A stretch of DNA of 64,000 bases from Kribbella antibiotica (GCF_004349055.1 NZ_SMKX01000012.1:32793-96792); one strand, 5' to 3'. Positions 8,827-18,884 are shown, numbered from the stretch's first letter. The notes: generated by a model not told the origin, from the letters alone. Numbers and translations: made by a program.

Positions 8827-9621
8827 TCATCGCTTCTCGCGCTGTGCCTCGACGAGTGCGGCCAGAGTCCCGCCACCCATTCTGCGCAGGATGCGTGCGG
8901 AAAGCTCAGGGAATACGCTGCCGAGCAGGGCGACCGCTTTCACCTCGAGCGGCGCTACGTCGACCTCACCGCTGTTGTGCTCTATGGCGCTGGCCACCGC
9001 CTCGGCCACAGCGTCCGGCGAGATGGTGCGCATACCGCGGGGTAGCTGGGCTCCAGAGTCTGCGAACATGCCGACACCGCTGACAAACCCAGGCTGAACG
9101 ATGGACACGCCCACCCCGGTGCCATGCAGGTCCTGCCGGAGCCCGCCGGCGAAACCGCGCAGCCCGAACTTCGTCGCGCTGTACAGTGCGGACGCCGGCG
9201 ACGACGACTTACCACTCAGCGAACCGATCAGAACGATGTGCCCGCTGCCCCGGGTGACCATTCCCTGGCTGAATGCCCTGGCGAGGATGATCGGCGCGCG
9301 CAGGTTGACCATGAGATGGCGATCGACCTGCTCGAGCGTGTACTCCGGCAGCAGGCCGGAACCGGGCAGAGCCGCATTCCCGATCAGCAGGTCGATCTCT
9401 CCGGACTCCGCTATCAATCGGTCCACCTCCACCGGATCGGCCAGGTCCACGACGACAGCGCGAGCAGACAACTCGTCAGCCAGCGGCCTGAGCACATCAG
9501 CGTTGCGACCGGTAAGGATCAGCTCGGCGCCGCGCCGGTGCAGCAGTCTGGCGATCACCCCTCCCAGCCCGCCAGTCGCGCCGGTCAGCAGAGTTTTCTT
9601 GCCTTGGAACGAATATGGCAC
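8827..9621 (-). CDS. Short-chain dehydrogenase/reductase, candidate 3-ketosphinganine-type reductase
   Basis: A 264-residue classical SDR with cofactor motif TGATGGLG (residues 14-21), NAA motif (IGNAALPG) and the catalytic Ser with YSATK. The start is GTG at 9621, with GGGAG about 8 bases upstream and only 25 bases after the AOS-containing megasynthase. As the last gene of the operon GNAT - AT-ACP - megasynthase - SDR, it is the obvious candidate to reduce the 2-amino-3-ketone made by the AOS domain to an amino alcohol, as KDSR/Fum13 do in sphingolipid and fumonisin pathways. That role is inference. The fold and active site are seen directly. Confidence 0.8.
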   Translation of the reverse strand: MPYSFQGKKTLLTGATGGLGGVIARLLHRRGAELILTGRNADVLRPLADELSARAVVVDLADPVEVDRLIAESGEIDLLIGNAALPGSGLLPEYTLEQVDRHLMVNLRAPIILARAFSQGMVTRGSGHIVLIGSLSGKSSSPASALYSATKFGLRGFAGGLRQDLHGTGVGVSIVQPGFVSGVGMFADSGAQLPRGMRTISPDAVAEAVASAIEHNSGEVDVAPLEVKAVALLGSVFPELSARILRRMGGGTLAALVEAQREKR

Positions 9622-9646
9622 CGCGAAACTCCCAACTCCCCCAGTA

Positions 9647-12600
9647 TCAACCGGACAGTTTTCCCAGCTCGTCAGCGATCACGTCGACCGCTGTTCGGAT
9701 CTGCTTCTCCGTGTGGGTCGAGCAAACGAAGAACCGAACGCGCTCCTGGCCGGGAGTGGTGGCTGGAGCGACCATGGGGTTGGCGTCGATTCCCCGTTTC
9801 TGTAGACGATCGGCCAGCAGTATCGTCTTCTCCTCGTCACCGACAATGCACGGAATCACCGCCGAGTTATTGCTCAGCCCGGTGTTCAGGCCCGCGTATT
9901 TGGCCAAGTCGAGGAAGAGTTTGGCGTTGCGTTGAAGGCGGTGCACGCGCTCTGGCTCGTCTTTCAGGATCCTGAGCGAGGCCAGCGCAGCGGCGGCAAC
10001 ACCTGCCGGTAGCGAGGCGCTGAACTGGAAACCTAACGCGTTCCATTTCAGGAACTGCGCCATTTCGGAAGTGCCGGCGACGTAGCCACCGAAACTGGCG
10101 AATGCCTTGGACAAGGTACCGCTCCAGATTTCCACCTCGGACCGCTCGATGCCGAAATGTTCCGCTACCCCACGGCCGGTCTGTCCGACGACCCCCATGC
10201 TGTGAGCTTCATCGATCATGACCATCGCGTCATGTTTGCGCTTCACTGCTATCAGTGCGGGCAGATCTACCAGATCGCCGTCAACGCTGTAGACGCCCTC
10301 CACGACGATGAGGACCCGGCGGTACCGCTCGCGGAATCGTGTCAACTGCCCGTCCAGGGCAGTCATGTCGTTGTGTGGGAAGGATCGTACGGTCGCGCCG
10401 GAGAGCTTCGCGCCTTGCATGATGCTGATGTGCGCGAGGGAGTCATGAACGATCAGGTCTTGCTCGCCCACGACAGTGTCGATCACCGCGACGTTGCAAA
10501 GGAAGCCACCAGCGATCGTTACCGCCGCTTCTGCGCCCAGAAACTCGGCTAGTTCGCGTTCGAATTGCACCAGTGGTGGCCGGTCTGCCAGCGGCCTGCT
10601 CGCAGACACCGAAGTTCCATAGGTGTCGACCGCAGACTTGGCCGCGTCCGCGACGACTCGATGACCGGACAGACTCAGGTAGTTGTAGCTGGAGAATGCC
10701 ACCAGGTCCCGGCCGGCGATGCGGGTAGTGTCAGCGGCGATTCCGTCGTGTACGACGAAGTACGGCACCGGCACCCCCAGCGATTCCAAGCGCGAGAGCC
10801 GCTTCGCCGAGGACACGGACTCGTCGAAGAGTTCCACAGTTGAGCGTGGACTACGATCCCGCAAGTACCCGCCCTGCCCGGATCGCATTCCGCCAGTTGA
10901 GGTACCAGGTGTGGTCTCCACATCGGCATACTGGATTACCTGTGCCTCATAGGCCTCCAAACGAACCAGAACCTCGCCGCCATCGGTGACCGCCATAGCG
11001 GTCTTGCCGCGCAACCGATCGGCGCTGACATCGAGGAGCGGCGCATCGGCCACCATTGTCACCCCTGCACCGTCCCGTCCGAGTGCCACGTCGTTGCGGT
11101 CTGTGAACAGATCGAGCCGGGCTATCCGGCTGGGCACGCTGATCGGCTGCCGACCGTCTGCCACCATCATCAGGCTCGCCGTCTGGAGCAGAGCATCAAG
11201 CATGATCGACGGCAGAACGAGATCGGGCAGCAGCCGCGCGATGCCCACGCCATCCAGGCGAAGCCGCGACCGCGTCTGGCCGGCCTCGTACCCTTCGGCC
11301 TCGATCGAGGCAAAGATTCCGGACAGCTGAACTGCGGAGTCCTGGAATCGACTCGGGCCGGGCAGCGGGATCTGATCATTCGCCGACTGCAATCGAAGGT
11401 TGATGGACGCCAGCGGCTCCGCCCGCATCAGCACTGTCAGGTCAGCGAGTTCCTGATCGGCGATCAGTACCCGGCCATCGGGGGCTGTGATGTCTTGGCA
11501 GATCGAAACCCGCACACTCGACTCGCTGCCCTCCGGCGACAGCAAGGTGGCCTTGATCTTCTTTCGCTGCAAGCCTTTGTCTCGGAAGACCCGAATGAAG
11601 CGATGAAGTACGACGTCTCGGAAGCCGACCGGACGCAGTTGAGGTACCAGCAGACAGGCGGCCTCAGCGGCGAGCTCGAGCGTCAGCGTCGCGGGCAGCG
11701 TGGGGTGACCGGAGACCAGGTGGTTGTTCAGGTAGCTGTCCCGGTCGAGGTCGAAGTCGCGATAGGCGGTCAGGCTGGCGCGGCTGACTACTGCTTCGTC
11801 GATGAGGAACGTCGCCGGACGCCTGAGGGTGCCATTCAGTTGCCGCGACTTCCCTACCGGAAGTTGCGGATCCGGATTCGTCATCACCGTATTCGTTGGC
11901 TCCGGCTGCGAGACCTCGGTGAGGAACTTCGCGACACCGTCTCGTGTGGAGATAGGTGTCCACCCTTCCCGTTGAGCAAATTCTTGGATGATTGGCCCGG
12001 CCGCGAAGCCGGCTTCACCCCATATTCCGAAGCCGATGGTCGACTCATGCCCTCCGTGGCCAGCAGCATGCGCGGCGGCCGTCCGGAGGAAGTCATTGGC
12101 CGCGCTGTAAGCCGAACCTCCGGACAGTCCGGTGAACCCACCGATCGATCCGACGTTGATCCACCGATGAGGCTGGTTGTCTCCGAAAGCGTTCTTCAGG
12201 TTGAAGTAGCCACGGACTTTCGCGTCTCGAATCTCCCGGAAGCCGTCGAGGCTGTCCTTCTGCAGTGCGACAAACCGCATGGTTCCTGCGGTGTGGAGAA
12301 GCAGATCGACTCCGTCCGCCTCGCCCAGTACTTGCGAGACAACCTGCCGGACCTGATCTCGGTCACGCAGGTCGCAGCGCAGGTAGGCAACTCGTTCCGA
12401 TCCACTATGACGACCCAGTTCAGACAGGGTCGCGCGGATCGCGGCAACCCGGCCAAACTGCTCGAACTCACTTGCCGCGACACCCGGCGACACGCGATCG
12501 GGATCTGCCGTACGTCTGAGGATGTATTGGTGGCGGTCCAGCGGAGCAGGGCCGCCCGGATCTGGCAGTTCGGTCGACCCCAAGATGTAGATCCGAGGCC

Positions 12601-15600
12601 CCGCTGTGCGGGCAAGCCCTTTGAGCATCTCTGCCCCGATGCCGTAGCCGCCACCCGCCGCGAGAACGACCGAATCGCGATGCAGCGGGACGGCGGCAAG
12701 CTCTGGCGGTGTAGGGCGCAGCACTTCGACGAACCGCGTACCGCCGGCGAAATACACGGCGGGGAGCCCGTGATGGGTCGTCGACTCAGCCTCGACATCC
12801 GGCCAGGCAGTGGCGAGGCCGGACGCGTCATGTGCCACGACCAGCATCCGCACTGAAGGCAGGTCCAGTTCCAGTGACTTGAGAGCGCCAGTGAACAGGC
12901 CGGTCAGGGCCCCCGGAACGCCGTCCGGGGACATACCACCGAGCAGCACGACAATGAGATCGGCGACTCTCCTCGTCGCGCAGGCACGAGCGACGAGGAA
13001 GAGCGCATCGTGTGCGGCCAGCACAGTGTCGATGTCGTTACCCAGTTGGTCCACGATGATGCGCACATGATGAATATCCGCTCGCCCAATGACGGTCGAG
13101 AGGTCGGTCTCAAGGCCCGGACGAGCCCGGCCGGCATCCAGAACGGTTGTGCCCGTGGGCAGGCCCCGACCGGCCAGAAGTTCCACGTCATTGGTGAGTA
13201 CAAGCGTGTTCGGCGGGATCAACTGCTGCAACGGCCTGACCTGCACGGCGGGCTGTGGTTCCAGTATGTTGACCCAGCGATCCTGGACCGGCCGGGGAGA
13301 GGCGAGCGCGTTCAGTGCCCATGGCCCATCGGCCGGCAGCGGTTCCCCCGGCTCGAGCACAGCCAGCACCGGAATCCCCTGTTCGCGGGCAGAGGACTCT
13401 CTGGTGATCGCGAACACGACCGCGCTCTCGGTCTGGTCGTCTATCTGGGCTGCCTGCACTCGCTTCACCCAAGAAGGCAGCAGGTTGCCATTGACAGCGC
13501 CGACGAGAGCGATGTCCAAGTCGGCAGAGACGAGGTAGCTCGCGGCAACATCGAGCGCTTCCGCCAGAGAGTTCGCGCCGTCGTCGACCGCGACGCTCAG
13601 CCCACGGAGGTTGAAGTAGTTGGTGACTCTCGACGCGATAACGTTTGCCATCTCGCTCGGCATTGTGTCTTCGTTGGGTGCTGGGTGCAGGGGGTCGATC
13701 CATTCAGTCAGCCGCTTCGAGAACTTGTCAGCGTCGATATCGTGTTCTCGCAGGGACCGCAATATTCTGTCCTGATAGCACCGAACCGAGCTCAGAATGT
13801 TGTTGCGCAGGAGGCCGTGGTGTCCGACAACGACGCCCGCCTTCTCGTGCTGCTCCTGGCACAGTCGCAGTATCTGGTCGTCGAGCCTGAGCACGCAGTC
13901 CAACATCAGGAGTTGCGCCCGGTCCATCCTCTTCGCGGCGGCGCCGGGAATGCGCCAACCCGACACCTCGGGCACGCCACTGGATTCCGCCCAGCCCACG
14001 ATCGCGAGCCTTTCCGGAGCACGTGCCGGTTTCGGGGCATACCGGACATGTGGCAGATACTCCTGTACCACGATGTGCGCGTTCGTCCCACCGAATCCCA
14101 TGCTCGACACAGCGCCCACCCTGCCCTTGCCGGCACGTCGTCGCCACGAAACCGGCTCGGTCGGCACCGCGAGATCCGACTTCTCCTGTGCGTCGAATTC
14201 CGCATTCTCCTCGCGCAGACGGTATTGCGGCGGAATGGTGCCGTGGCCCATTGCCAGCAGGAGATGGATCATCGAGGTGACTCCGGCTGCCCAGCCAGGA
14301 TGTCCAATCAGGGATTTGTTCGAGGTCACCCAGACTCGTTTGCCGGTGGAGTAGGCCTTCCTGAGGGCGGCGATCTCAGTCTTGTCTCCGGCTCTGGTTC
14401 CAGTAGCGTGCGCTACGACGAGTTCGACATCATCAGGCCGCACATCCGACTCCTGGAACGCGCGACGAAGGGCGAGTAGTTGTCCCTCTTCCGCAGGTGC
14501 GTAGATCGCTTTGCCTCGCCCATCTGTGGAAAGGCCGACGCCCGCGATCACGCCGTGTATCTGATCGCCGTCCGCCAAGGCTTTCGACAGTCGCTTGAGT
14601 ACCACCACGCCGGCGGCTTCGGAGAACAGCACCCCGTCCGCGGCGCTGTCCAGAGACCGCACGGCACCGGTGGCCGACAACCCACCGAGCTTGCTGAACA
14701 GCACGGCCGATGGGGCGGTATATCCTTCCATCCCACCACACACCGCGATGTCGGCGCGGCCTGAACGAAGGTCGCGGATGCCGAGATCCAGTGCGTACAG
14801 CGCGGATGCGCAAGCGGTATCCACCAACCGCACCTTGGTGTCCGCGGGCAGAATGCCCCGCATCGCCTCTTCCACCAGCGCGCGAGGCAAGTAGCTACGC
14901 GATCGGCCGTCTCCATCGTGCCCGAACTCGCTCGTTACCACCTTCCGGATACGTTCGGCCTCGGCCTCGTCGAACTCTCCGAGCTCACCGAAGTCGAGCG
15001 CCTGCAACAGTGCGTCCGTTGCCGAGGAGTCCGTGAGGAACTGGCTGGTATTGGCCGCATAGCCCAGGCAAAGCACCGTCCGATCGCCGGTGGCCGTCAC
15101 CGTCTTCTCCAACGCCTGGTAAAGGCAGTGCCGTAACCACAAAGTGAGTGGATCAGCACCCGTATCGCCGGCCAAGGGCTCCTGCTCGAGTCGCGAGTCC
15201 GGGGTGAAATCAGTGATGAACCCGGCCTTGCTCTGATAGGTCTTGTCGACGGCGGCCGGGTCCGCCGAGGTCACATCGTCCGCGTGCCAGCGATCGGCGG
15301 GTGGCAGTACGAAGAGTTCACGGCCCTCGTTGAGCAGCGTCCAGAATTCGTCGGGCGTGCTGGCCCCTGGTACGGCAAGTCCCATGGAGACGATCGCGAT
15401 GGGATCTCCGTGCTCTTGCTGGTCGTCCTCGCCCAGCACCGTGACCGCTTCTTCGGCCTCTGCCTGGCGACTTGACGCAGCACGCCGATAGGTCCCGTCA
15501 GGCAGGGAGGCGCCACCATCGGCCAGTAGTGTCTGACCAGTGATCCACGCCGACTCCGGCGAGACGAGCAGGGCGACCACGTTTGCCAGATCCTGTGGCT

Positions 15601-16264
15601 TCCCGAGTCCTCCCAGTGGAGTGTTCGCGAGCGCAGCATCGCGTAGTTTCCTGGGATCGGGAAAGAGGTCGATGGTCGCGTTGTCGATCACACCAGCCGA
15701 CGCAGTATTTACCCGGATGTTGTCCTTGCCGAGTTCTACGGCCAGGTACTTGGTGGCGACCTCCAGACCCGCCTTCGCGACGGCGACCATCAAGTACCCT
15801 TCCGCCACCCGGGTCGTCCCGATCGCGGACACGTTCACGACAGCTCCACCGCCTGAAGCCACCAGCAGCGGACGAGCTGCCTGGACACACCACAACGCGC
15901 CTTTGAGGTTAACGTCCAACGACCGCTGCAGCGCGTCGGCAGTGACGTCCTCCAATGCCCCGAAGGCGCCGGCTGCGGCGTTGTTCACCAGGATGTCCAA
16001 GCGCCCATGGTCGTCGGCCACCCGATCGAACATTCTCTGCACCTGCTCCTGCACAGCCACTGAACCGCGCAGTACATGCACGTCCATCCCGTCGCCGCGC
16101 ATGCTCGCCACCATGTCCTTCGCAGCATGGTAAGAGTGGAAACAATTGACGAACACCGTCGCTCCCTGGCCTGCGAGCGTCCGGACTATCGCACTGCCGA
16201 CGCTGCCCGCTCCCCCGGTAACAACCGCGATCTTTCCCGAAAGCTTTCCATTCGGCGAGTTCAC
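9647..16264 (-). CDS. Megasynthase: FabL-type ER - KS - CLF - KR - DH - alpha-oxoamine synthase
   Basis: A 2205-residue iterative synthase with no AT or ACP of its own. Residues 1-260 resemble FabL enoyl-ACP reductase: Tyr157 and Lys164 are spaced Y-x6-K, unlike FabG's Y-x3-K. The KS (about 287-730) keeps Cys485 (DTACAS), His619 and His655. A KS-like CLF (about 753-965) has VDDGANS where cysteine is expected. The KR (about 1195-1420) has GGGYGIG and Tyr1386. The double-hotdog DH (about 1480-1780) has H1515-x3-G-x4-P and Asp1690. A PLP-dependent AOS (about 1812-2205) has DEAH and the Schiff-base lysine Lys2053 (SGTLSKAF). The product would be released by decarboxylative condensation with an amino acid. 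The GTG start overlaps the AT-ACP stop (GTGA). Confidence 0.88.
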   Translation of the reverse strand: MNSPNGKLSGKIAVVTGGAGSVGSAIVRTLAGQGATVFVNCFHSYHAAKDMVASMRGDGMDVHVLRGSVAVQEQVQRMFDRVADDHGRLDILVNNAAAGAFGALEDVTADALQRSLDVNLKGALWCVQAARPLLVASGGGAVVNVSAIGTTRVAEGYLMVAVAKAGLEVATKYLAVELGKDNIRVNTASAGVIDNATIDLFPDPRKLRDAALANTPLGGLGKPQDLANVVALLVSPESAWITGQTLLADGGASLPDGTYRRAASSRQAEAEEAVTVLGEDDQQEHGDPIAIVSMGLAVPGASTPDEFWTLLNEGRELFVLPPADRWHADDVTSADPAAVDKTYQSKAGFITDFTPDSRLEQEPLAGDTGADPLTLWLRHCLYQALEKTVTATGDRTVLCLGYAANTSQFLTDSSATDALLQALDFGELGEFDEAEAERIRKVVTSEFGHDGDGRSRSYLPRALVEEAMRGILPADTKVRLVDTACASALYALDLGIRDLRSGRADIAVCGGMEGYTAPSAVLFSKLGGLSATGAVRSLDSAADGVLFSEAAGVVVLKRLSKALADGDQIHGVIAGVGLSTDGRGKAIYAPAEEGQLLALRRAFQESDVRPDDVELVVAHATGTRAGDKTEIAALRKAYSTGKRVWVTSNKSLIGHPGWAAGVTSMIHLLLAMGHGTIPPQYRLREENAEFDAQEKSDLAVPTEPVSWRRRAGKGRVGAVSSMGFGGTNAHIVVQEYLPHVRYAPKPARAPERLAIVGWAESSGVPEVSGWRIPGAAAKRMDRAQLLMLDCVLRLDDQILRLCQEQHEKAGVVVGHHGLLRNNILSSVRCYQDRILRSLREHDIDADKFSKRLTEWIDPLHPAPNEDTMPSEMANVIASRVTNYFNLRGLSVAVDDGANSLAEALDVAASYLVSADLDIALVGAVNGNLLPSWVKRVQAAQIDDQTESAVVFAITRESSAREQGIPVLAVLEPGEPLPADGPWALNALASPRPVQDRWVNILEPQPAVQVRPLQQLIPPNTLVLTNDVELLAGRGLPTGTTVLDAGRARPGLETDLSTVIGRADIHHVRIIVDQLGNDIDTVLAAHDALFLVARACATRRVADLIVVLLGGMSPDGVPGALTGLFTGALKSLELDLPSVRMLVVAHDASGLATAWPDVEAESTTHHGLPAVYFAGGTRFVEVLRPTPPELAAVPLHRDSVVLAAGGGYGIGAEMLKGLARTAGPRIYILGSTELPDPGGPAPLDRHQYILRRTADPDRVSPGVAASEFEQFGRVAAIRATLSELGRHSGSERVAYLRCDLRDRDQVRQVVSQVLGEADGVDLLLHTAGTMRFVALQKDSLDGFREIRDAKVRGYFNLKNAFGDNQPHRWINVGSIGGFTGLSGGSAYSAANDFLRTAAAHAAGHGGHESTIGFGIWGEAGFAAGPIIQEFAQREGWTPISTRDGVAKFLTEVSQPEPTNTVMTNPDPQLPVGKSRQLNGTLRRPATFLIDEAVVSRASLTAYRDFDLDRDSYLNNHLVSGHPTLPATLTLELAAEAACLLVPQLRPVGFRDVVLHRFIRVFRDKGLQRKKIKATLLSPEGSESSVRVSICQDITAPDGRVLIADQELADLTVLMRAEPLASINLRLQSANDQIPLPGPSRFQDSAVQLSGIFASIEAEGYEAGQTRSRLRLDGVGIARLLPDLVLPSIMLDALLQTASLMMVADGRQPISVPSRIARLDLFTDRNDVALGRDGAGVTMVADAPLLDVSADRLRGKTAMAVTDGGEVLVRLEAYEAQVIQYADVETTPGTSTGGMRSGQGGYLRDRSPRSTVELFDESVSSAKRLSRLESLGVPVPYFVVHDGIAADTTRIAGRDLVAFSSYNYLSLSGHRVVADAAKSAVDTYGTSVSASRPLADRPPLVQFERELAEFLGAEAAVTIAGGFLCNVAVIDTVVGEQDLIVHDSLAHISIMQGAKLSGATVRSFPHNDMTALDGQLTRFRERYRRVLIVVEGVYSVDGDLVDLPALIAVKRKHDAMVMIDEAHSMGVVGQTGRGVAEHFGIERSEVEIWSGTLSKAFASFGGYVAGTSEMAQFLKWNALGFQFSASLPAGVAAAALASLRILKDEPERVHRLQRNAKLFLDLAKYAGLNTGLSNNSAVIPCIVGDEEKTILLADRLQKRGIDANPMVAPATTPGQERVRFFVCSTHTEKQIRTAVDVIADELGKLSG

Positions 16265-17649
16265 GGGGCGCTTCCTGCGCCGCCGTGCACGAACTCGGCA
16301 ACCTTGCCGATGGTGTCAAGGGCCATCAAATCGACGCGGTCGGACGCCACGTCGATCCTGAACTGCTCGCCTACCTTGGCCATCAACTCCACTTGCTTGA
16401 TCGAGTCGACACCGAGATCGGCCTCCAGCCGCGCATCGGCAGTGAGCACATCTTCTGGGTAGTCCAGCGCTTCTGCATACAAGGTTCGCAAGGAAGCAAG
16501 GACATCGTCTTGGGAAAGTCCTCCGGCGACTGCGGCGGGCGCAGGTTTGCCGATGCCTTCTGGCGGCTCGGCCTGGGCGTGCTCGCCCACGATGGAGACA
16601 GCGGCCGGGGGCAGGCTTGGCTCGGTGAAGGGGTTCGTTCCGGCTGGACCCGCTGTCAGCGGATCGGCTGTGTCACCTAGGAGGTAGCGAATGGTCGCGG
16701 CGAAACTGGCGTCAGTCGCCGCCTCTGCCAGTGGTGACAGCGACATCACCTCGGGATAACTCGACCGAACCAGCGTCGTCAGCGCCTTCGCTCCGCCGAT
16801 CTCGACAAAGACTCGCGCACCGGCGTCGTGCAGCTGCTCTACGGCTTGCCTGAAACGAACAGGAGTGACCAGGTGCTGGCCCAGCAGCCTCGCCAGGTCA
16901 TCCTCGTCGCGGTAGTACCGGCCGAGGATCGCGGAGAACACGGGTCGCTGGAGCGGTGACGACGCACAGCCGGCGATCCTGGCCGTGAAGTCCAGGGAGG
17001 CGGCCGCCAGCATCGGGTTGTGAAAAGGGTAGGGAGAACGAACTGGGGCACTTCCGATACGCACTGCTTGTGCCAGGTCGCCAACCAAATCCACATCCGC
17101 CCGCGGGCCCGACACCACAACCTGCTCAGGGCCGTTGTCCGCGGCCAGGGTGATCATCGGCCGCTTGAGGAACGTGAGCAACTCCTGAGCTCGTTCGCGG
17201 TTGCACGCCAGCGCCAGCATCAGCCCGGCGGGAACACCGGCATTGCGAAGCGCGGCGCTACGATGACAGACGATTCCTGCGCCAGTCTCCAGGCTGAAAG
17301 CGCCGGCACAGACAAGCGCTGCGATCTCACCGAAGCTGTGACCAACCAACACCGTCAACCGTACGCCCGACTGCTCCAAAAGCCGGAACACCGCGATCGA
17401 TTGACCAAAAATTGCCAGCTGGAGCAAGTCAGCATGGTCGGCCACCATGTCCTTGAGGGCAGGGGGACTATCGGCGAAGATCACCGAGGTCAGTTTGTGG
17501 CCACAAGAGGTGGCGGCTACTTCGTCTATCTCCGCAAAAACCTTGGTGACGATCGGATCCCCCGACAGCCAAAGCGATCTCAGCTTATCCGGCTGATAAG
17601 AGCCCTGGCCTGGAACGAGACCTACCTGAACTTCCTTGATGACCGACAT
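16261..17649 (-). CDS. AT-ACP didomain protein
   Basis: A protein of about 462 residues that supplies the two domains missing from the next gene. An acyltransferase occupies residues 1-320 with VPGQGSYQP at the N-terminus, GHSFGE nucleophile Ser105 and a YPFHN specificity-region motif. An alanine/proline-rich linker leads to one ACP at 380-455, with the phosphopantetheine serine Ser416 in LGVDSIKQ. The start is ATG at 17649, with GGGGAG upstream; the open frame extends further but without support. Its stop overlaps the megasynthase start, so the two are almost certainly made in equal amounts and work as one synthase. The ACP-bound chain would be the substrate of the fused AOS. Confidence 0.87.
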   Translation of the reverse strand: MSVIKEVQVGLVPGQGSYQPDKLRSLWLSGDPIVTKVFAEIDEVAATSCGHKLTSVIFADSPPALKDMVADHADLLQLAIFGQSIAVFRLLEQSGVRLTVLVGHSFGEIAALVCAGAFSLETGAGIVCHRSAALRNAGVPAGLMLALACNRERAQELLTFLKRPMITLAADNGPEQVVVSGPRADVDLVGDLAQAVRIGSAPVRSPYPFHNPMLAAASLDFTARIAGCASSPLQRPVFSAILGRYYRDEDDLARLLGQHLVTPVRFRQAVEQLHDAGARVFVEIGGAKALTTLVRSSYPEVMSLSPLAEAATDASFAATIRYLLGDTADPLTAGPAGTNPFTEPSLPPAAVSIVGEHAQAEPPEGIGKPAPAAVAGGLSQDDVLASLRTLYAEALDYPEDVLTADARLEADLGVDSIKQVELMAKVGEQFRIDVASDRVDLMALDTIGKVAEFVHGGAGSAP

Positions 17650-17702
17650 GTTTGACGTCTCCCCACTGGTGCGGCTACAACCCTGGTTGTTGACCGGATG
17701 TA

Positions 17703-18884
17703 TCAGCTCGGGTCGGATCCGGGGTCTGGTGTCATGGCTCGTTCGTACAGGCGATGGGTGCGGAAGAGGACGCCTCCACAGGCCTCGACGGTGCGATTGG
17801 CGGGTTCGTTGTCCTCGAGTACCCACGACATTTCGGTCTCGGTGTAGCCGAGCTGAAACGCGGCCCGTTGGGTTTCAGCGAACAAGGCTGCAGCGAGGCC
17901 ACGGCTGCGGTGTGCCTTCTTGATGCCGCTCGTGATAGCGCGGGTCCGGTTGATCCGGCGAGACGCTCTACTGAGCTTGATCAACCCGATGGGCAAGCCG
18001 AAGCGAGTGAGCCTGCCGTGGATGACACCGAGCGCCTGGTTGGCGTCGGGGAGCCAAAGAGTGAAGGCGATGGGTTCGCCATCGATCTCGACGAACTGGA
18101 GAAGCTCGGGCTTGATCAGTGGCTTCAGGCCCCCGATGACGTGCGTGAACTCGCGATCGGTCATCGGGACCGCCGCGTAGTTCTCTGCCCATGCGTCGTT
18201 GTAAATATCCTTGACCGCGGCCATGTCGGCGTCGTAGCGGGCCGGGTCGAGCGCGCGGACGCAGACGTCAGGGGCAGCGAGGCTGCGATCGGCCGACTGG
18301 CGGATCCGGGCAACTGGCTCGCCGTCGGCGGGCATCGGAATCCGCCAGGACAGTAGGTCCTTGGCCTTGCCGAACCCGCACTCGACAAGGAGTTTCGGGT
18401 AGTACGCGGGGTTGTACGGCATGAGAATGCTGGGCGGACCGTCGAAGCCGTCGACAAGCAATCCACATTCGTCATTGGTGGAGAAACTGAGCGGGCCGAG
18501 CATCTTCGTCAGGCCCCGTACATCCAGCCAGCCGGCGACCGCGTCGAAGAGAGCAGCCGCGGCCTCGCTGTCGTCGAGGCATTCGAAGAGGCCGAACTGC
18601 CCGCATGCAGGGTCATGCCGCTCGGTGTATCGAGAGTCGATGACAGCGGCGATCCGGCCCACAATCGCGCTCCCCCGTCGCGCGAGGAAGAGCTGGACCG
18701 TGCCCACGTCGAAGAACGGATTGCGGCGCGGGTCCAGGAAGGCGCGTTGTTCGCGCTCCAGCGGAGCGACCCAGAACGGATGATCGCGATAGACCGTGTA
18801 CGGGAACCGGATGAAAGCAGTGAGGTCCGCCCGGCCACGAACCGGGGTAGCGAGAACAGCAGACTGGTGGGTGACGGCGGTCAT
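17703..18884 (-). CDS. Large GNAT-fold acyltransferase, candidate N-acyltransferase (bacterial ceramide synthase-like)
   Basis: A protein of about 393 residues ending in a GNAT fold (about 190-385) with the acyl-CoA/ACP-binding loop HRSRGLAAALF, preceded by a second GNAT-like half (LARRGSAIVGRIAAVID). Large two-part GNAT proteins of this kind include YghO-like proteins found near serine palmitoyltransferase genes. From memory, the ceramide synthase of Caulobacter is also a GNAT-family enzyme; homology to it has not been tested here. The ATG at 18884 has AGGTGA about 8 bases upstream; a slightly longer start at 18896 is possible. As first gene of the AOS operon (53 bases before AT-ACP) it fits N-acylation of the amino product. 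Confidence 0.7.
   Translation of the reverse strand: MTAVTHQSAVLATPVRGRADLTAFIRFPYTVYRDHPFWVAPLEREQRAFLDPRRNPFFDVGTVQLFLARRGSAIVGRIAAVIDSRYTERHDPACGQFGLFECLDDSEAAAALFDAVAGWLDVRGLTKMLGPLSFSTNDECGLLVDGFDGPPSILMPYNPAYYPKLLVECGFGKAKDLLSWRIPMPADGEPVARIRQSADRSLAAPDVCVRALDPARYDADMAAVKDIYNDAWAENYAAVPMTDREFTHVIGGLKPLIKPELLQFVEIDGEPIAFTLWLPDANQALGVIHGRLTRFGLPIGLIKLSRASRRINRTRAITSGIKKAHRSRGLAAALFAETQRAAFQLGYTETEMSWVLEDNEPANRTVEACGGVLFRTHRLYERAMTPDPGSDPS

Noticed and set aside
9647..16264. Type II PKS KS-alpha/CLF pair
   Set aside because: The KS and CLF are in one polypeptide with KR, DH and AOS, the layout of PUFA-like rather than aromatic type II synthases.
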